DNA from: CBDIDH01 sp965277595
GTDB taxonomy: Bacteria > Planctomycetota > Planctomycetia > Isosphaerales > Isosphaeraceae
Assembly (NCBI GenBank): GCA_965277595.1
Contig: CBDIDH010000002.1
Span: 868,001 to 932,000 of the forward strand
Direction: 5' to 3'
Length of the DNA: 64,000 nucleotides
In this document: one piece after another, positions 16,147 through 25,026 of the stretch
Numbering within the stretch: position 1 is the stretch's first letter
Layout: every line of letters starts with the position of its first letter
Translations under genes and position numbers: made by a program
The notes under the pieces: model-generated
Seen by the model: only the letters and a program-made list of their open reading frames with translations
Databases searched by the model: none
What the model was told of the DNA's origin: nothing

Positions 16147-17613
16147 ATGCAACCCCGACGATCCCGGTTGGCGTCCATCACGTTTCTGCTCGGACTCTGT
16201 TCAGTCAGCCCGTTATGGGCCGTTGAGCCCGAGCCAACCGCCTCGACGGCCAGGCGACCGACGAATGTCCTCGTCATTCTTTCCGACGACCTGAACACGG
16301 CGCTCGGGTGTTACGGCCACCCGCTGGTCAAGTCGCCAAATATTGACCGACTGGCCGCGCGTGGGGTCCGGTTTGAGCGGGCGTACTGTCAGTATCCGCT
16401 CTGCAACCCGAGCCGGTCATCGTTCATGACCGGCCTGCGCCCCGACTCGACCGGCGTGCTCGATAACGGCCTTCGATTCCGCCAGAAGCACCCCGATATC
16501 GTGACCCTGCCGCAGCTTTTCCAGAAGAACGGTTACTTCGCCGGTCGCGTGGGGAAGATTTATCATTACGGAGTTCCCGACGGAATCGGCACGAACGGCC
16601 TCGACGACCCGGCAAGCTGGGAAGCGGTCGTCAACCCGCGCGGTCGTGACATCGACGATCAGCCGCAAATCTTCTCGATCAAGCCCGGTAGCGGCTTCGG
16701 CGCTACCTTGAGCTGGCTCGCCGCCGAGGGAACCGATGCCGAACAGACCGACGGCCGAGGCGCCGAGGCCGCCGTCAAGATGCTCGAATCGCGGAAGGAC
16801 CGCCCCTTCTTCATCGCCGTCGGCTTTTACCGGCCGCACACGCCGTATGTCGCGCCGAAGTCCTATTTCGACATGTACCCGCTTGACACGATCAAGCCGG
16901 TGAAGGAACCCGGCCGCAAGGGGGTTCCGAAGGCGGCCCTGACCGTTGCCAACCCCGATTACGGAATGTCCGACGACCTCAAGCGCGAGGCGATCCGGGC
17001 TTATCACGCGTCAACGACCTTCATGGACGCCCAGGTCGGCAAGGTGCTCGATGCCCTTGACCGCCTGAAGCTCACCGACTCGACGATTGTCGTCTTCTTC
17101 AGCGACCACGGTTATCACCTCGGTGAGCATGGACTCTGGCAAAAGATGAGCCTTTTTGACGAGTCCGCGCACGTTCCCTTGATCGTCGCCGGGCCTGGCA
17201 TCAAGGCGTCTGGCAAGTCGCCGCGCGTCGTCGAGCTGGTTGACGTTTATCCAACCCTGGCCGACCTTTGCGGCCTGACGCCTCCGGCCGGTCTTGAGGG
17301 AAAAAGTCTTCGCCCGCTGATCGAAGATCCCGGGCACGACTGGCCGTCGGCGGCGATCACGCAGGTGCGCCGAGGGCCAGGACCAAATGCGACCGCAAAG
17401 GCGAAGAAAAACCAGGGCGATCCCTTCCCGGGCTACTCGATCCGCACCGAGCGTTACCGTTATATCGAGTGGGACGGCGGCTCTCGCGGCCGACAGCTTT
17501 ACGACCACCAGACCGACCCCGCCGAGCTTGTCAACCTCGCCGACGACCCTGCGTTGGCCGACGTCGTCTCCCGGCTTCACAGCCGACTCGCCGAGGCGAC
17601 CGCGGGGCATTGA
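16147..17613 (+). CDS. Secreted sulfatase, iduronate-2-sulfatase-like
   Basis: A 488-residue sulfatase with an N-terminal signal peptide (about 1-25; ITFLLGLCSVSPLWA core). The metal-binding SDDLN is at 46-50 and the formylglycine motif C86-N-P-S-R90 is intact, so an active enzyme that hydrolyses sulfate esters outside the cytoplasm is expected after maturation by a formylglycine-generating enzyme. The FFSDHGYHLGEHGLW and GYSIRTERYRYIEW segments match the iduronate-2-sulfatase group. Such enzymes are abundant in planctomycetes and used on sulfated polysaccharides. It is followed at 109 bp by a secreted hydrolase on the same strand. Confidence 0.92.
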   Translation: MQPRRSRLASITFLLGLCSVSPLWAVEPEPTASTARRPTNVLVILSDDLNTALGCYGHPLVKSPNIDRLAARGVRFERAYCQYPLCNPSRSSFMTGLRPDSTGVLDNGLRFRQKHPDIVTLPQLFQKNGYFAGRVGKIYHYGVPDGIGTNGLDDPASWEAVVNPRGRDIDDQPQIFSIKPGSGFGATLSWLAAEGTDAEQTDGRGAEAAVKMLESRKDRPFFIAVGFYRPHTPYVAPKSYFDMYPLDTIKPVKEPGRKGVPKAALTVANPDYGMSDDLKREAIRAYHASTTFMDAQVGKVLDALDRLKLTDSTIVVFFSDHGYHLGEHGLWQKMSLFDESAHVPLIVAGPGIKASGKSPRVVELVDVYPTLADLCGLTPPAGLEGKSLRPLIEDPGHDWPSAAITQVRRGPGPNATAKAKKNQGDPFPGYSIRTERYRYIEWDGGSRGRQLYDHQTDPAELVNLADDPALADVVSRLHSRLAEATAGH

Positions 17614-17722
17614 TGAAGAGGCCGGAGATCGCCTCGCGATTTTCCTTTCGATCACAAATGACCGACCGAATCGATTCCAAAATCCCTGGTGACAACGACT
17701 TGAAGTCGGACAGGACCGATTC

Positions 17723-20035
17723 ATGCGATCAACGTTGAAGTGGGTGCCGGTCCTGGTCGGGCTGTTCCTCGCCGCAACGAGAACGCGGGGCGATGAGCCT
17801 GGAACGCTTGCCGGAACGAAGCCGTTGACCATGACCGGCGATATCGCCTCGGCACTCGTCGACGGCGTCGATCGCTTCCTTTTGAAGAAGACGGAGGAAT
17901 CCGTCGCCAGGCGTCCGGCCTTCTGGAAACGCGACGTGAGCTCGCCCGAAGCGTATACGGCGTCGGTCGCTCCGAACCGGGAACGGCTCAGGCAGATCCT
18001 CGGCGTACGCGATCCGAGAGTTCCGTTCGAGGCGATGGAGCTTGTCGGGACGACCGCGCAACCGGCCTTGATCGCGCGCGGACAGGGTTACGACGTCTTC
18101 GCCGTTCGCTGGCCAGCCTTTGGCGATGTCCACGGCGAAGGGCTCTTGCTCGTTCCGACCGGCCGGAAGGTCGCCGACGTCGTGGCGATTCCCGACGCCG
18201 ATCAGACGCCCGAGCAACTCGTCGGCCTGGCCGAAGGGATTGCCCCGGCCTCGCAGTTCGCGAGGAGGCTCGCGGAGATCGGCTGTCGGGTTGTGGTTCC
18301 CGTTCTGATCGACCGCAAGGTCGCACCCAGGAACGGCCGGGCCAGGCTGACCTCGCGTGAGTACCTCTATCGATCCGCGTTTGAGATGGGGCGGCATATC
18401 CTCGGTTATGAAGTCCAAAAAGTGCTCGCGGTGGTTGACTGGTTCGTCAAGGATGCGCACGGGAGCGACCCCAGGATTGGCGTCTTCGGCTACGGAGAAG
18501 GGGGCCTGATCGCCCTCGACGCGGCGGCGATTGATACCCGGATCGATGCCGTCGGCGTGAGTGGCTACCTCGATCGTCGTCAGGATCTCTGGCGCGAGCC
18601 GATCGATCGCAACGTCTTCGGCTTTCTCGAAGAGTTCGGTGACGCCGAGGTCGTCAGCCTCGTGGCGCCAAGGCCGATCACAGTCGAAATTGCCCGAGGC
18701 CCCGAACTGACGATCGCCGCGGGAACAGGATCGGGCGCCGGTCCCGGTCGACTGACCACGCCCGACCCCGCCTCCGTCCACGCCGAGATGAACCGCGCGC
18801 TTGCCCTCATCGACGGGCTCAAACCGGTCGGCCCATCAACGTTGATCGACCCGGCCGGGGGTGTTTTTGGCACCGAGGCGGCTCTGAACGCCTGGCTGCG
18901 CTCGTTCGAGGCCGGGGTCATGGTCGCGGCCGATGTCGGGCCGCCTGAGCGTCTCGGTCGATCGGGTGTCGACCCCGAGGCACGCCAGGCGAGGCAGGTG
19001 CATGAGATCGACCGCCACAATCAGCAGCTTTTGGCCGAAAGCCCGTACACCCGACAGGCTTACTTTAGCAAGGCCGACACGTCGTCGCTCCCTGCCTTTG
19101 AAAAGACGATCGAGCCTTATCGAACCGCCTTCCGCGACGAGATTATCGGCCGGTTTGACGACCCGCTCTTGCCGGCCGACCCGAGGACCAGGCGCATCTA
19201 TGACGACCCGAAATTCGAGGGCTACGAGGTCGTCCTTGATGTCTTTCCCGACGTCATCGCCGAGGGAATCTTGCTCGTGCCCAGGGGGATCAAGAGCGGT
19301 GAGCGGCGGCCCGTGGTCGTTTGCCAGCATGGCCTGGAAGGCCGACCGCGGGAACTCGCCGACCCGAAGGTCGATAGCCCCTTTTATCACCACTTCGCCG
19401 CGACGCTCGCGGCCGAGGGGTTTGTCACCTTCGCGCCGCAGAACCTCTACATCTTCGGCGATCGCTTTCGAAGCCTCCAGCGGAAGGCGAACCCGCTCAA
19501 AAAGACGCTTTTCTCGGTCATCGTCCCCCAGCACCAGCAGATTACCGACTGGCTCAGGACGTTACCCTTCGTGGACCCTGCCCGGATTGGATTTTACGGG
19601 CTCAGCTACGGCGGCAAGACCGCGATGCGGGTTCCGCCGCTCGTCTCGAATTACGCGCTCTCGATCTGCTCGGGCGACTTCAACGAGTGGGTTGGCAAGA
19701 ACGCGTCGACGAGGTCGCCGTATAGCTATGTCTGGACCCCCGAGTACGAGATTTTTGAGTGGAACCTGGGCAACACCTTTAACTATTCCGAGATGGCCGC
19801 CCTGATCGCCCCCCGACCGTTCTTGGTCGAGCGCGGGCATTTTGACACGGTCGGCTCGGACGATGCCGTTGGCGGTGAGTTTGCTCGCGTCCGCCTGCTT
19901 TATGAAGGCAAGCTCGGGATCGGCGACCGGGCCGAGATCGAATGGTTCTCGGGGCCGCACACGATCCACGGCGTCGGCTCGTTCGCGTTTCTTCGCAAGC
20001 ATTTGAACTGGCCCGCGGCGACGCGGGCGAAGTAA
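17723..20035 (+). CDS. Secreted tandem alpha/beta-hydrolase, N-terminal copy degenerate
   Basis: A 770-residue exported protein (signal peptide ~1-23) with two alpha/beta-hydrolase-like halves. The C-terminal half has a proper nucleophile elbow GLSYGG (Ser 628) and a late His (PHTIHG, 746/749), with CSGDFNEWVGKN between. It resembles acetyl-xylan-esterase/dienelactone-type hydrolases. The N-terminal half keeps the fold pattern (VFGYGEGGLIALDAAA), but the nucleophile is Glu 259 instead of Ser, so that copy is probably non-catalytic. It follows the sulfatase and may act on the same acylated/sulfated polysaccharide; this is inference. Confidence 0.78.
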   Translation: MRSTLKWVPVLVGLFLAATRTRGDEPGTLAGTKPLTMTGDIASALVDGVDRFLLKKTEESVARRPAFWKRDVSSPEAYTASVAPNRERLRQILGVRDPRVPFEAMELVGTTAQPALIARGQGYDVFAVRWPAFGDVHGEGLLLVPTGRKVADVVAIPDADQTPEQLVGLAEGIAPASQFARRLAEIGCRVVVPVLIDRKVAPRNGRARLTSREYLYRSAFEMGRHILGYEVQKVLAVVDWFVKDAHGSDPRIGVFGYGEGGLIALDAAAIDTRIDAVGVSGYLDRRQDLWREPIDRNVFGFLEEFGDAEVVSLVAPRPITVEIARGPELTIAAGTGSGAGPGRLTTPDPASVHAEMNRALALIDGLKPVGPSTLIDPAGGVFGTEAALNAWLRSFEAGVMVAADVGPPERLGRSGVDPEARQARQVHEIDRHNQQLLAESPYTRQAYFSKADTSSLPAFEKTIEPYRTAFRDEIIGRFDDPLLPADPRTRRIYDDPKFEGYEVVLDVFPDVIAEGILLVPRGIKSGERRPVVVCQHGLEGRPRELADPKVDSPFYHHFAATLAAEGFVTFAPQNLYIFGDRFRSLQRKANPLKKTLFSVIVPQHQQITDWLRTLPFVDPARIGFYGLSYGGKTAMRVPPLVSNYALSICSGDFNEWVGKNASTRSPYSYVWTPEYEIFEWNLGNTFNYSEMAALIAPRPFLVERGHFDTVGSDDAVGGEFARVRLLYEGKLGIGDRAEIEWFSGPHTIHGVGSFAFLRKHLNWPAATRAK

Positions 20036-20041
20036 ACTCAA

Positions 20042-20233
20042 TCAAAACGCCTGCGATGCCTCTGACTCGGCCTCGTCGGAATCGTCGGCAGGCGGATCGA
20101 GACGGGCTCGAACCTCATCAACTTCAATCGCCCGCGTTGCCGACGCGCCGCCGAGCACGTTAAACACCAGAAGGCCAAGAGAGAGCGGGACAACCGATCG
20201 GCCTTCCCTGTCCTCGGTCGAGAGTCTGAGCAT
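20042..20233 (-). CDS. Possible small acidic-tailed protein
   Basis: A 63-residue frame (MLRLSTEDREGRSVVPLS...) with a hydrophobic middle (LSLGLLVFNVLGG) and an acidic C-terminus. AAGG lies about 14 bases upstream of the ATG, which is far. It is convergent with the hydrolase gene. No family recognised. It could be noise in a non-coding stretch. Confidence 0.3.
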   Translation of the reverse strand: MLRLSTEDREGRSVVPLSLGLLVFNVLGGASATRAIEVDEVRARLDPPADDSDEAESEASQAF

Positions 20234-20942
20234 GGGCTTTATCTCGCCTTGAAGTCTCGTGAACGCTCCCATGACCCTGTATGTCGAAAAATCGAAACAG
20301 CGGGCGACGCGCACGATCGATACGACCAAACGGTTCGTGATCAAAAATTTCTTGTCTTTTCCTCGCACGAAAAGGCGATGTAAACGTAAGGAAGGATGGA
20401 GGCGTCGGTGCTTGGAGGCGCGGATTTCTGAAAAAGGGAAGAACCGAGGTCGCCGATCGGCGTTTCATAGGGTAGAACGTAGGAGCGCTTCGGTTCGGAG
20501 GCGAGACGTGTTGAGCCCAATCAACACGGCTCCGACCAGGCAAGTGGGGTCAACGCGAGGTAGCCGCCAGGTTATTTTCGCGTTTCCGCGAGGTGCAAGT
20601 TCGAAGGGTATGATTAGGTGAAGGTTGCCAGATAGGTAAGCCGGCCGTCGGGTGATCAAGACCCGGCAGCCGACGGTTCGAGGCACTTACCGGCCGGGGG
20701 GTCGGGTGGGGGCCCCAGCCGGTTGCAAGTGGCGAGCGACGGGCATCGGGCACGGCCTTCTTTCGCAAGCGAGAAGGTTGGGCGGGAGCTTTGTCGCCGC
20801 ATGTCAGAGGACTGGGAACGGATTCGGGTGCGACCGTGGCAGGTTCGCGGCCGTCCGGGGTGTCTCGCCTTTCACACTGCGGGCGAAACTTTCGGAACGA
20901 CCTGGACTTGCGACGAATAACTCAGTGGGTAGTGAGGACGAG
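20234..20942. other. Non-coding stretch with RNA-like structure
   Basis: About 700 bp with no supported gene. The left part (20280-20420) is AT-richer than its surroundings. The right part contains nested hairpins (20635-20691) and a second hairpin (20756-20777) upstream of a tiny plus-strand gene at 20943. Short open frames here (for example 20259-20621) are basic, low-complexity and not protein-like. Confidence 0.5.
20635..20777 (+). ncRNA. Candidate structured leader or non-coding RNA
   Basis: The outer stem GGTAAG (20635-20640) pairs with CTTACC (20686-20691). Inside it CGTC (20646-20649) pairs with GACG (20672-20675) and GGGT (20650-20653) with ACCC (20661-20664), leaving a GATCAAG loop and a 3' bulge. 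A second hairpin, CCTTCT..CGC/GCGAGAAGG, spans 20756-20777. I do not recognise a named riboswitch class. The strand is chosen only because a small plus-strand gene follows. Confidence 0.3.
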
Positions 20943-21140
20943 ATGTCGATTCCGATGACCATGCAGACTCCGGCCGTCGTTCTGAACGTCGGCGCGGACG
21001 ATGCGCAGGTTCCTTCACGCGTCACCCGAGGCCGCATTGAGCCCCGCGAAAAGGCGACGACTTCGGTTGTGCTCGCCTACCGTGACGTGGTGGATGAAGT
21101 CCGTCGCCGGATTGCCCGGCTCGGGATTTCCTGGGAATGA
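20943..21140 (+). CDS. Small protein of unknown function
   Basis: A 65-residue frame starting at ATG 20943, with GAGGACGAG just upstream. The C-terminal half is a charged helix (SVVLAYRDVVDEVRRRIARL) and the N-terminal half is low complexity. No family recognised. Two other small plus-strand genes (25027, 27134) have a similar size and setting but no clear sequence similarity. Confidence 0.4.
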   Translation: MSIPMTMQTPAVVLNVGADDAQVPSRVTRGRIEPREKATTSVVLAYRDVVDEVRRRIARLGISWE

Positions 21141-21368
21141 AATGAATTGAGCTGACCCGACCCGACGGTCGGCTGCTTCGACCGCCAGTCTGATCGTTCG
21201 TAAGGAACAGGATCAGGAACCTCGGAAGGCGATGACGGCCATGATTGGCCTCGCATCCCCTCCCGACCTTCCTCCTTCCTGTTCCTTTTCGTTTTTTACG
21301 ACCTGCAACAAGACACTCAAGGCTTTGTCCTTGGTCCTGATCCGCTTCCAGAATTCCCGGCTCGCCCC

Positions 21369-22562
21369 TCAGACGCGCAGGAAGAGCCTGCGTCGGTACA
21401 TCCAGAAGAGGATCAGCCAGAGCATCAACAGGACGGAAGCCCCTCGAAGGAGCGTCTCGTATTCGGGGCCAAGCCTCCGAAACAGGTCGCGTCCGAGGTG
21501 GATGTCCAAGGTCGAGAGCAAGAACCCGTTGAGCAACTCGCTGAGGCAATAGGCGGCGATCGAGTTCATGCCGATCACGACGAAGGGGAAGGCGAGAGGT
21601 CGCGGGCCAATCAGGTCGACCGCCGCGTACCAGGCCGCCAGCAGCAAAAAACACCAGCCGCCGCTGAAGACGACCCAGCTTGGCGTCCAGATTCGCTTGA
21701 CGACCGGGCAGATTCCCGAGGCGCCGAGCGCCCAGCCGAGCATCAAACCCACGACCCCCGCCGCGACGAACCGGCCGACCTTTTCCCAGCCTGTTTGATC
21801 CACTCGCCGGAGCATTCCGCCGGCAATGAGGCCAAGGATCATCGTGCCGAGCGTCGGGATAAAGCTGAGTGTCGCGTATCCGCCCCGGTTAAATGCGAAC
21901 GGTGCGTGCCTGGGAAAGAAGTTGAGAAACCAGGTGTCGACCCGCCAGGCGAGGTTGGCGTTCTTGTCCCAGTGCGAGGCAAACCCGGTGACGTGGTGGT
22001 TCCAGGTCTCCGGAACGCCCACCCTGGCGTAATCAAAGTCTGGCCCAGGCGCGTACCAGGCGAAGGCCCCCCAGATGCCGACAAGGATCAGGCCAAGCGC
22101 AATCCACTGGTCGCGCATCGGCCGAAAACCCAGGAGGAAGAGGAAGCCGTAGCCAAGGCCGATCTGGCTGAGCGTATCCTCGAACGTGAAATAGGTTTGC
22201 GGCTTGTCGACCGACCTGAGAAAGATTCCCAAGACGACCAGGATAAGTGCCCGCCAGAAGGCATGCGCGATCATTCCGACCTGGGATTGTCCCCGGGCCA
22301 GTCGACCGGCGATGGAGAAGGGGAGGGCGACGCCGACGAGGAACGAGAACGACGGCTGGATCAGGTCATGGAGGGTGCAGCCGACCCATTCGACGTGTTC
22401 CTGATGATGGGCGAGCGTCGCCCAGATGCCCCCTTTGGCCGCGAGTCCCTTGAGGTGAAGCACCTCCGCCATCATCAGGAACATCACGAACCCACGGTAG
22501 GCGTCCACCGACGCAAGCCGCGCGGGGGCTGGTTTTGGGTCGAGGTCCGGGTCGTTGTTCAT
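21369..22562 (-). CDS. DUF5009/HGSNAT-like membrane acyltransferase
   Basis: A 397-residue polytopic membrane protein with about ten hydrophobic segments. The N-terminal SVDAYRGFVMFLMM and the following HVEWVGCTLHDLIQPSFSFLVG, with its conserved His/Asp, are typical of DUF5009 proteins related to heparan-alpha-glucosaminide N-acetyltransferase. That enzyme moves acetyl groups from cytosolic acetyl-CoA to sugars across the membrane. The C-terminal FPFVVIGMNSIAAYCLSE is also family-typical. It is the last gene of a minus-strand series after the Gfo/Idh/MocA and mug genes, 79 bp from mug. Confidence 0.85.
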   Translation of the reverse strand: MNNDPDLDPKPAPARLASVDAYRGFVMFLMMAEVLHLKGLAAKGGIWATLAHHQEHVEWVGCTLHDLIQPSFSFLVGVALPFSIAGRLARGQSQVGMIAHAFWRALILVVLGIFLRSVDKPQTYFTFEDTLSQIGLGYGFLFLLGFRPMRDQWIALGLILVGIWGAFAWYAPGPDFDYARVGVPETWNHHVTGFASHWDKNANLAWRVDTWFLNFFPRHAPFAFNRGGYATLSFIPTLGTMILGLIAGGMLRRVDQTGWEKVGRFVAAGVVGLMLGWALGASGICPVVKRIWTPSWVVFSGGWCFLLLAAWYAAVDLIGPRPLAFPFVVIGMNSIAAYCLSELLNGFLLSTLDIHLGRDLFRRLGPEYETLLRGASVLLMLWLILFWMYRRRLFLRV

Positions 22563-22641
22563 CCGGTCGATCCTACCGGACCGCTTCCGCTGACGCCATG
22601 CATTGTCGGTTCGCTCTTTTACCCGGCTTGGGTACCGTCGA

Positions 22642-23190
22642 TCACCAGGAAATGGCCTCGCGGAGTGCGCGGTAGCGGTCGATGGAAAAACTGACGTTGA
22701 GGCCGCTCGGGTTGGGAAGAACCCAGAGAGTCGCCCCGGCGAGGCGATCGGGTTGAGAGCCGATCGAGGCGCCTCGGCGGTTGAAGGCGGATCGATAGGC
22801 GGTCACGCCCAGAACGGCCACGACCTGGGGCCGGTACTGACGGACCTTCGCCTCAAGACGGGTGCCTCCCTCAAGATAGTCGGCCGCGGAGAGTTCGTCG
22901 GCCGCGGCGGTGGCGCGGTCGACGACGTTCGTGATTCCGTAGCCGAGGGCCAGAAGCGCCTGGCCCTCGGTTGGCGCGAAGAGTCTTGGCGTGAATCCGG
23001 TTGCGTGCAGGGTCGGCCAGAACCGATTCCCCGGCCGGGCAAAATGGAGGCCGACGGCCGCGGAATAAAGGCTCGGGTTGATTCCGCAAAAGAGGACCTT
23101 CAGCGCCGGGGCGATCAGGTCGGGAACGGTCGCCCCGCGCGCCCTGGCGAGGGCCTCGCGAGTCGGGGCGCGGGGGCGATCGGGGCTCAG
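22642..23190 (-). CDS. mug: Mismatch-specific uracil/thymine-DNA glycosylase, CTG start
   Basis: A 182-residue Mug/TDG-family base-excision repair enzyme that removes uracil or ethenocytosine from mismatches. The catalytic-site motif FCGINPSLYSA (34-44), the NRFWPTL segment and the late WVLPNPSGLN substrate-wedge motif are all present and in order. The frame is closed upstream by a stop at the level of the preceding gene and contains no ATG, GTG or TTG before the catalytic motif. The best start is CTG 23190-23188. It overlaps the TGA stop of the Gfo/Idh/MocA gene (CTGA) and has AAGGAG (23204-23199) eight bases upstream, so translation is probably coupled. The ~20 residues ahead of the catalytic domain also look family-like. 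Confidence 0.82.
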   Translation of the reverse strand: MSPDRPRAPTREALARARGATVPDLIAPALKVLFCGINPSLYSAAVGLHFARPGNRFWPTLHATGFTPRLFAPTEGQALLALGYGITNVVDRATAAADELSAADYLEGGTRLEAKVRQYRPQVVAVLGVTAYRSAFNRRGASIGSQPDRLAGATLWVLPNPSGLNVSFSIDRYRALREAISW

Positions 23191-24362
23191 GCCATCAACT
23201 CCTTCATCGTGGCGACGCGGCGGGAGTCAAGCGCCTCGCGGACGAGGAGGCAGGCAAGGACGGCGTCGCGGCCGTGCTCGACCCGGCAGACCGGGGCCTT
23301 GCGGGTCCGGACCGAGTCGACAAAGGCTTCCAGCGCGAGCTTCGTGTTGTCCACGGCGCCGGGGTGAGAGTGGCCGACGCGGTCGGGGCGCTTCTGGTCA
23401 GGGCGGTACGAGAAGGTGCCCGAGTTGAAATCGACGCCCCCTTTCGTGCCGACGAGCCGGGTATATTCCTCGTTGAACTTGGTGGGGGCCACCCAACTAT
23501 GAAGGATATTGACGACGACGCCGTTGGGGTACTCGACGACCCCCGAATAATAGTCGTGGACGTTCCGATCGGACTGCAACGACTTGAAGAGGTCGTCGCG
23601 CCCGAGCGCCGCGGCGCGGACGGGCAGACCCTGGTTGGCCCAGTTCATGACGTCCCAGTTATGCACGGCCTGTTCAACAACCCAGTCTCCCGACCGCTCG
23701 CGGCGGCCGAACCAGCCGAGCAAAGGTCCCCACGAGTTCGACCAGAGGATGCGGCCCTCGACCAGTTCGCCAAGCTCGCCATCGCGGATCTGGCGGACGG
23801 TCTCGATGAACCGGGGGTCGGCCCGACGCTGGTGGCCGATCTGGACGATCTGCTTCGAGGCGTTGGCCTTCGTGACCACCTTATCGCAATCGGCCGGGGT
23901 CAGGCACATCGGCTTTTCGCCGTAAAGATCCTTGCCGGCGGCGATAACGTCGAGATAGTGGGCGGCGTGGAGGTCGCAGGGCAGGGCGCTGACGACCGCG
24001 TCAACCCCCTTGGCGTCGAGCAAGGTTTTCCATTCCGCCGTCCCCTCGGGCCGGGGCCGACCGGCGGTCTCGACCATCTTGAGTCCGCGTTCGAGATGCG
24101 CGGGATCGTTGTCGCAGATGATCCGGACAACGACTCCGGGGATCTCCAGAAGGGTCTTGAGCAGGACGCTCCCTCGGTTGCCGACACCAACAACCCCGAC
24201 CCCGATCGTCGCCGGCTCGCCGTCGGCCACCGCGGCGGGCGCGGTCGACGCCATCACATGGCCCGCGACAAGCGTACCCGTGGCGTTGAGGAATCCCCTC
24301 CGGTTCAGCTCGGTCATCAGCTCGGCCCCCGGCTCGCTCGACACGATTGAATTCGATCCCAC
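23187..24362 (-). CDS. Gfo/Idh/MocA oxidoreductase with Tat signal
   Basis: A 391-residue NAD(P)-dependent sugar or inositol dehydrogenase-like protein. A twin-arginine signal (NRRGFLNATG, ~18-27) is followed by a hydrophobic stretch and the Rossmann GVGVVGVGNRGS motif (~53-64). The EKPMCLT motif supplies the catalytic Lys typical of the family. Export of folded, cofactor-bound enzyme is expected. I keep GTG 24362 with GGAGG upstream; a later ATG at MTELNRRG is also plausible. Its stop codon overlaps the mug start, forming an operon with mug and the DUF5009 gene. Confidence 0.9.
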   Translation of the reverse strand: MGSNSIVSSEPGAELMTELNRRGFLNATGTLVAGHVMASTAPAAVADGEPATIGVGVVGVGNRGSVLLKTLLEIPGVVVRIICDNDPAHLERGLKMVETAGRPRPEGTAEWKTLLDAKGVDAVVSALPCDLHAAHYLDVIAAGKDLYGEKPMCLTPADCDKVVTKANASKQIVQIGHQRRADPRFIETVRQIRDGELGELVEGRILWSNSWGPLLGWFGRRERSGDWVVEQAVHNWDVMNWANQGLPVRAAALGRDDLFKSLQSDRNVHDYYSGVVEYPNGVVVNILHSWVAPTKFNEEYTRLVGTKGGVDFNSGTFSYRPDQKRPDRVGHSHPGAVDNTKLALEAFVDSVRTRKAPVCRVEHGRDAVLACLLVREALDSRRVATMKELMA

Positions 24363-25026
24363 GCGACTAGAGCCTCCAAACCGATTCCCGAAGAGACCGG
24401 CCTGGACAACCCGCAGTCTATCCTGGACTAACAGACCCGATCAACGCCCCGCCGCATCCAGGCCGGAGGATTGCAAAGTCCCAATGACCGAAAAATTCCG
24501 CCAGCTTGAACATTGGAAATCGGTCATCGATCATTTAGGGTTTTTGCGCATTAAAAGCTATTTGACGTAAAGGTCAAAGGAAACGAGGACAAAGGACAGA
24601 TTTTTCGTTTCCTCCATGTCCTTCTGCCCTATAATCTTACGGCTATTCCGCAACACACCTTGCTGAAATAGCAGATTTTGACATTCACCCGCGCATCCAG
24701 GCCAGGTTTCGGCCCTTCCCTGGTGACGGTCCGACCTCGATCATGAGCGCCGGAAGCATCGAAAACCGTGCTATCCATAAAAATGATTTTGTCAAGACTT
24801 AAATGGGGTATCCTTTTCCTGACACATCTTGTAAGATGACATAATCCGTTAATTTCGATAGCCGATTCAGGTAACCCCTCCAGATCCCGCCAACATGGCA
24901 CTCTCTGGCCCGTTGGTAAAACAAACAAACCAGGCGCCTCCGCCTCGATTTTCGTCGTAAGCTGTTTGTAAGTAATTGGCGCGGTCCTCGATGTCGAGGG
25001 GCTGTTCCGACCTCCAAGGAGGAGCA
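24363..25026. other. AT-richer intergenic region with a doubtful ORF
   Basis: A 660-bp gap between divergent genes. It contains repeat copy 4 (24465-24545), a short AGGAAACGA/TCGTTTCCT hairpin (about 24578-24613), and an AT-richer stretch (24540-24990). A minus-strand frame of 138 residues (24629-25045) crosses it. Part of it (MDSTVFDASGAHDRGRTV) vaguely recalls the middle of IS5-type transposases, but no full domain or terminal repeats are visible. I would treat it as decayed or non-coding DNA. Confidence 0.4.
24465..24545. repeat. Intergenic palindromic repeat, copy 4
   Basis: Begins with GGAGGATTGCAAAGTC, identical to the left terminus of copy 3, then AATGACCGAAAAATTCC and, in the opposite sense, GGAAATCGGTCATCGATCATT. 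The right terminus is degraded. It lies between divergent genes. Confidence 0.65.

Noticed and set aside
20640..20695. Possible tRNA gene (GGTTCGAGGC resembling a T-loop)
   Set aside because: No D-loop, anticodon arm or 7-bp acceptor stem can be folded; the pairing forms nested hairpins instead.
21498..22694. 398-residue frame antisense to the DUF5009 gene
   Set aside because: Charged low-complexity shadow of a clear membrane-protein gene.
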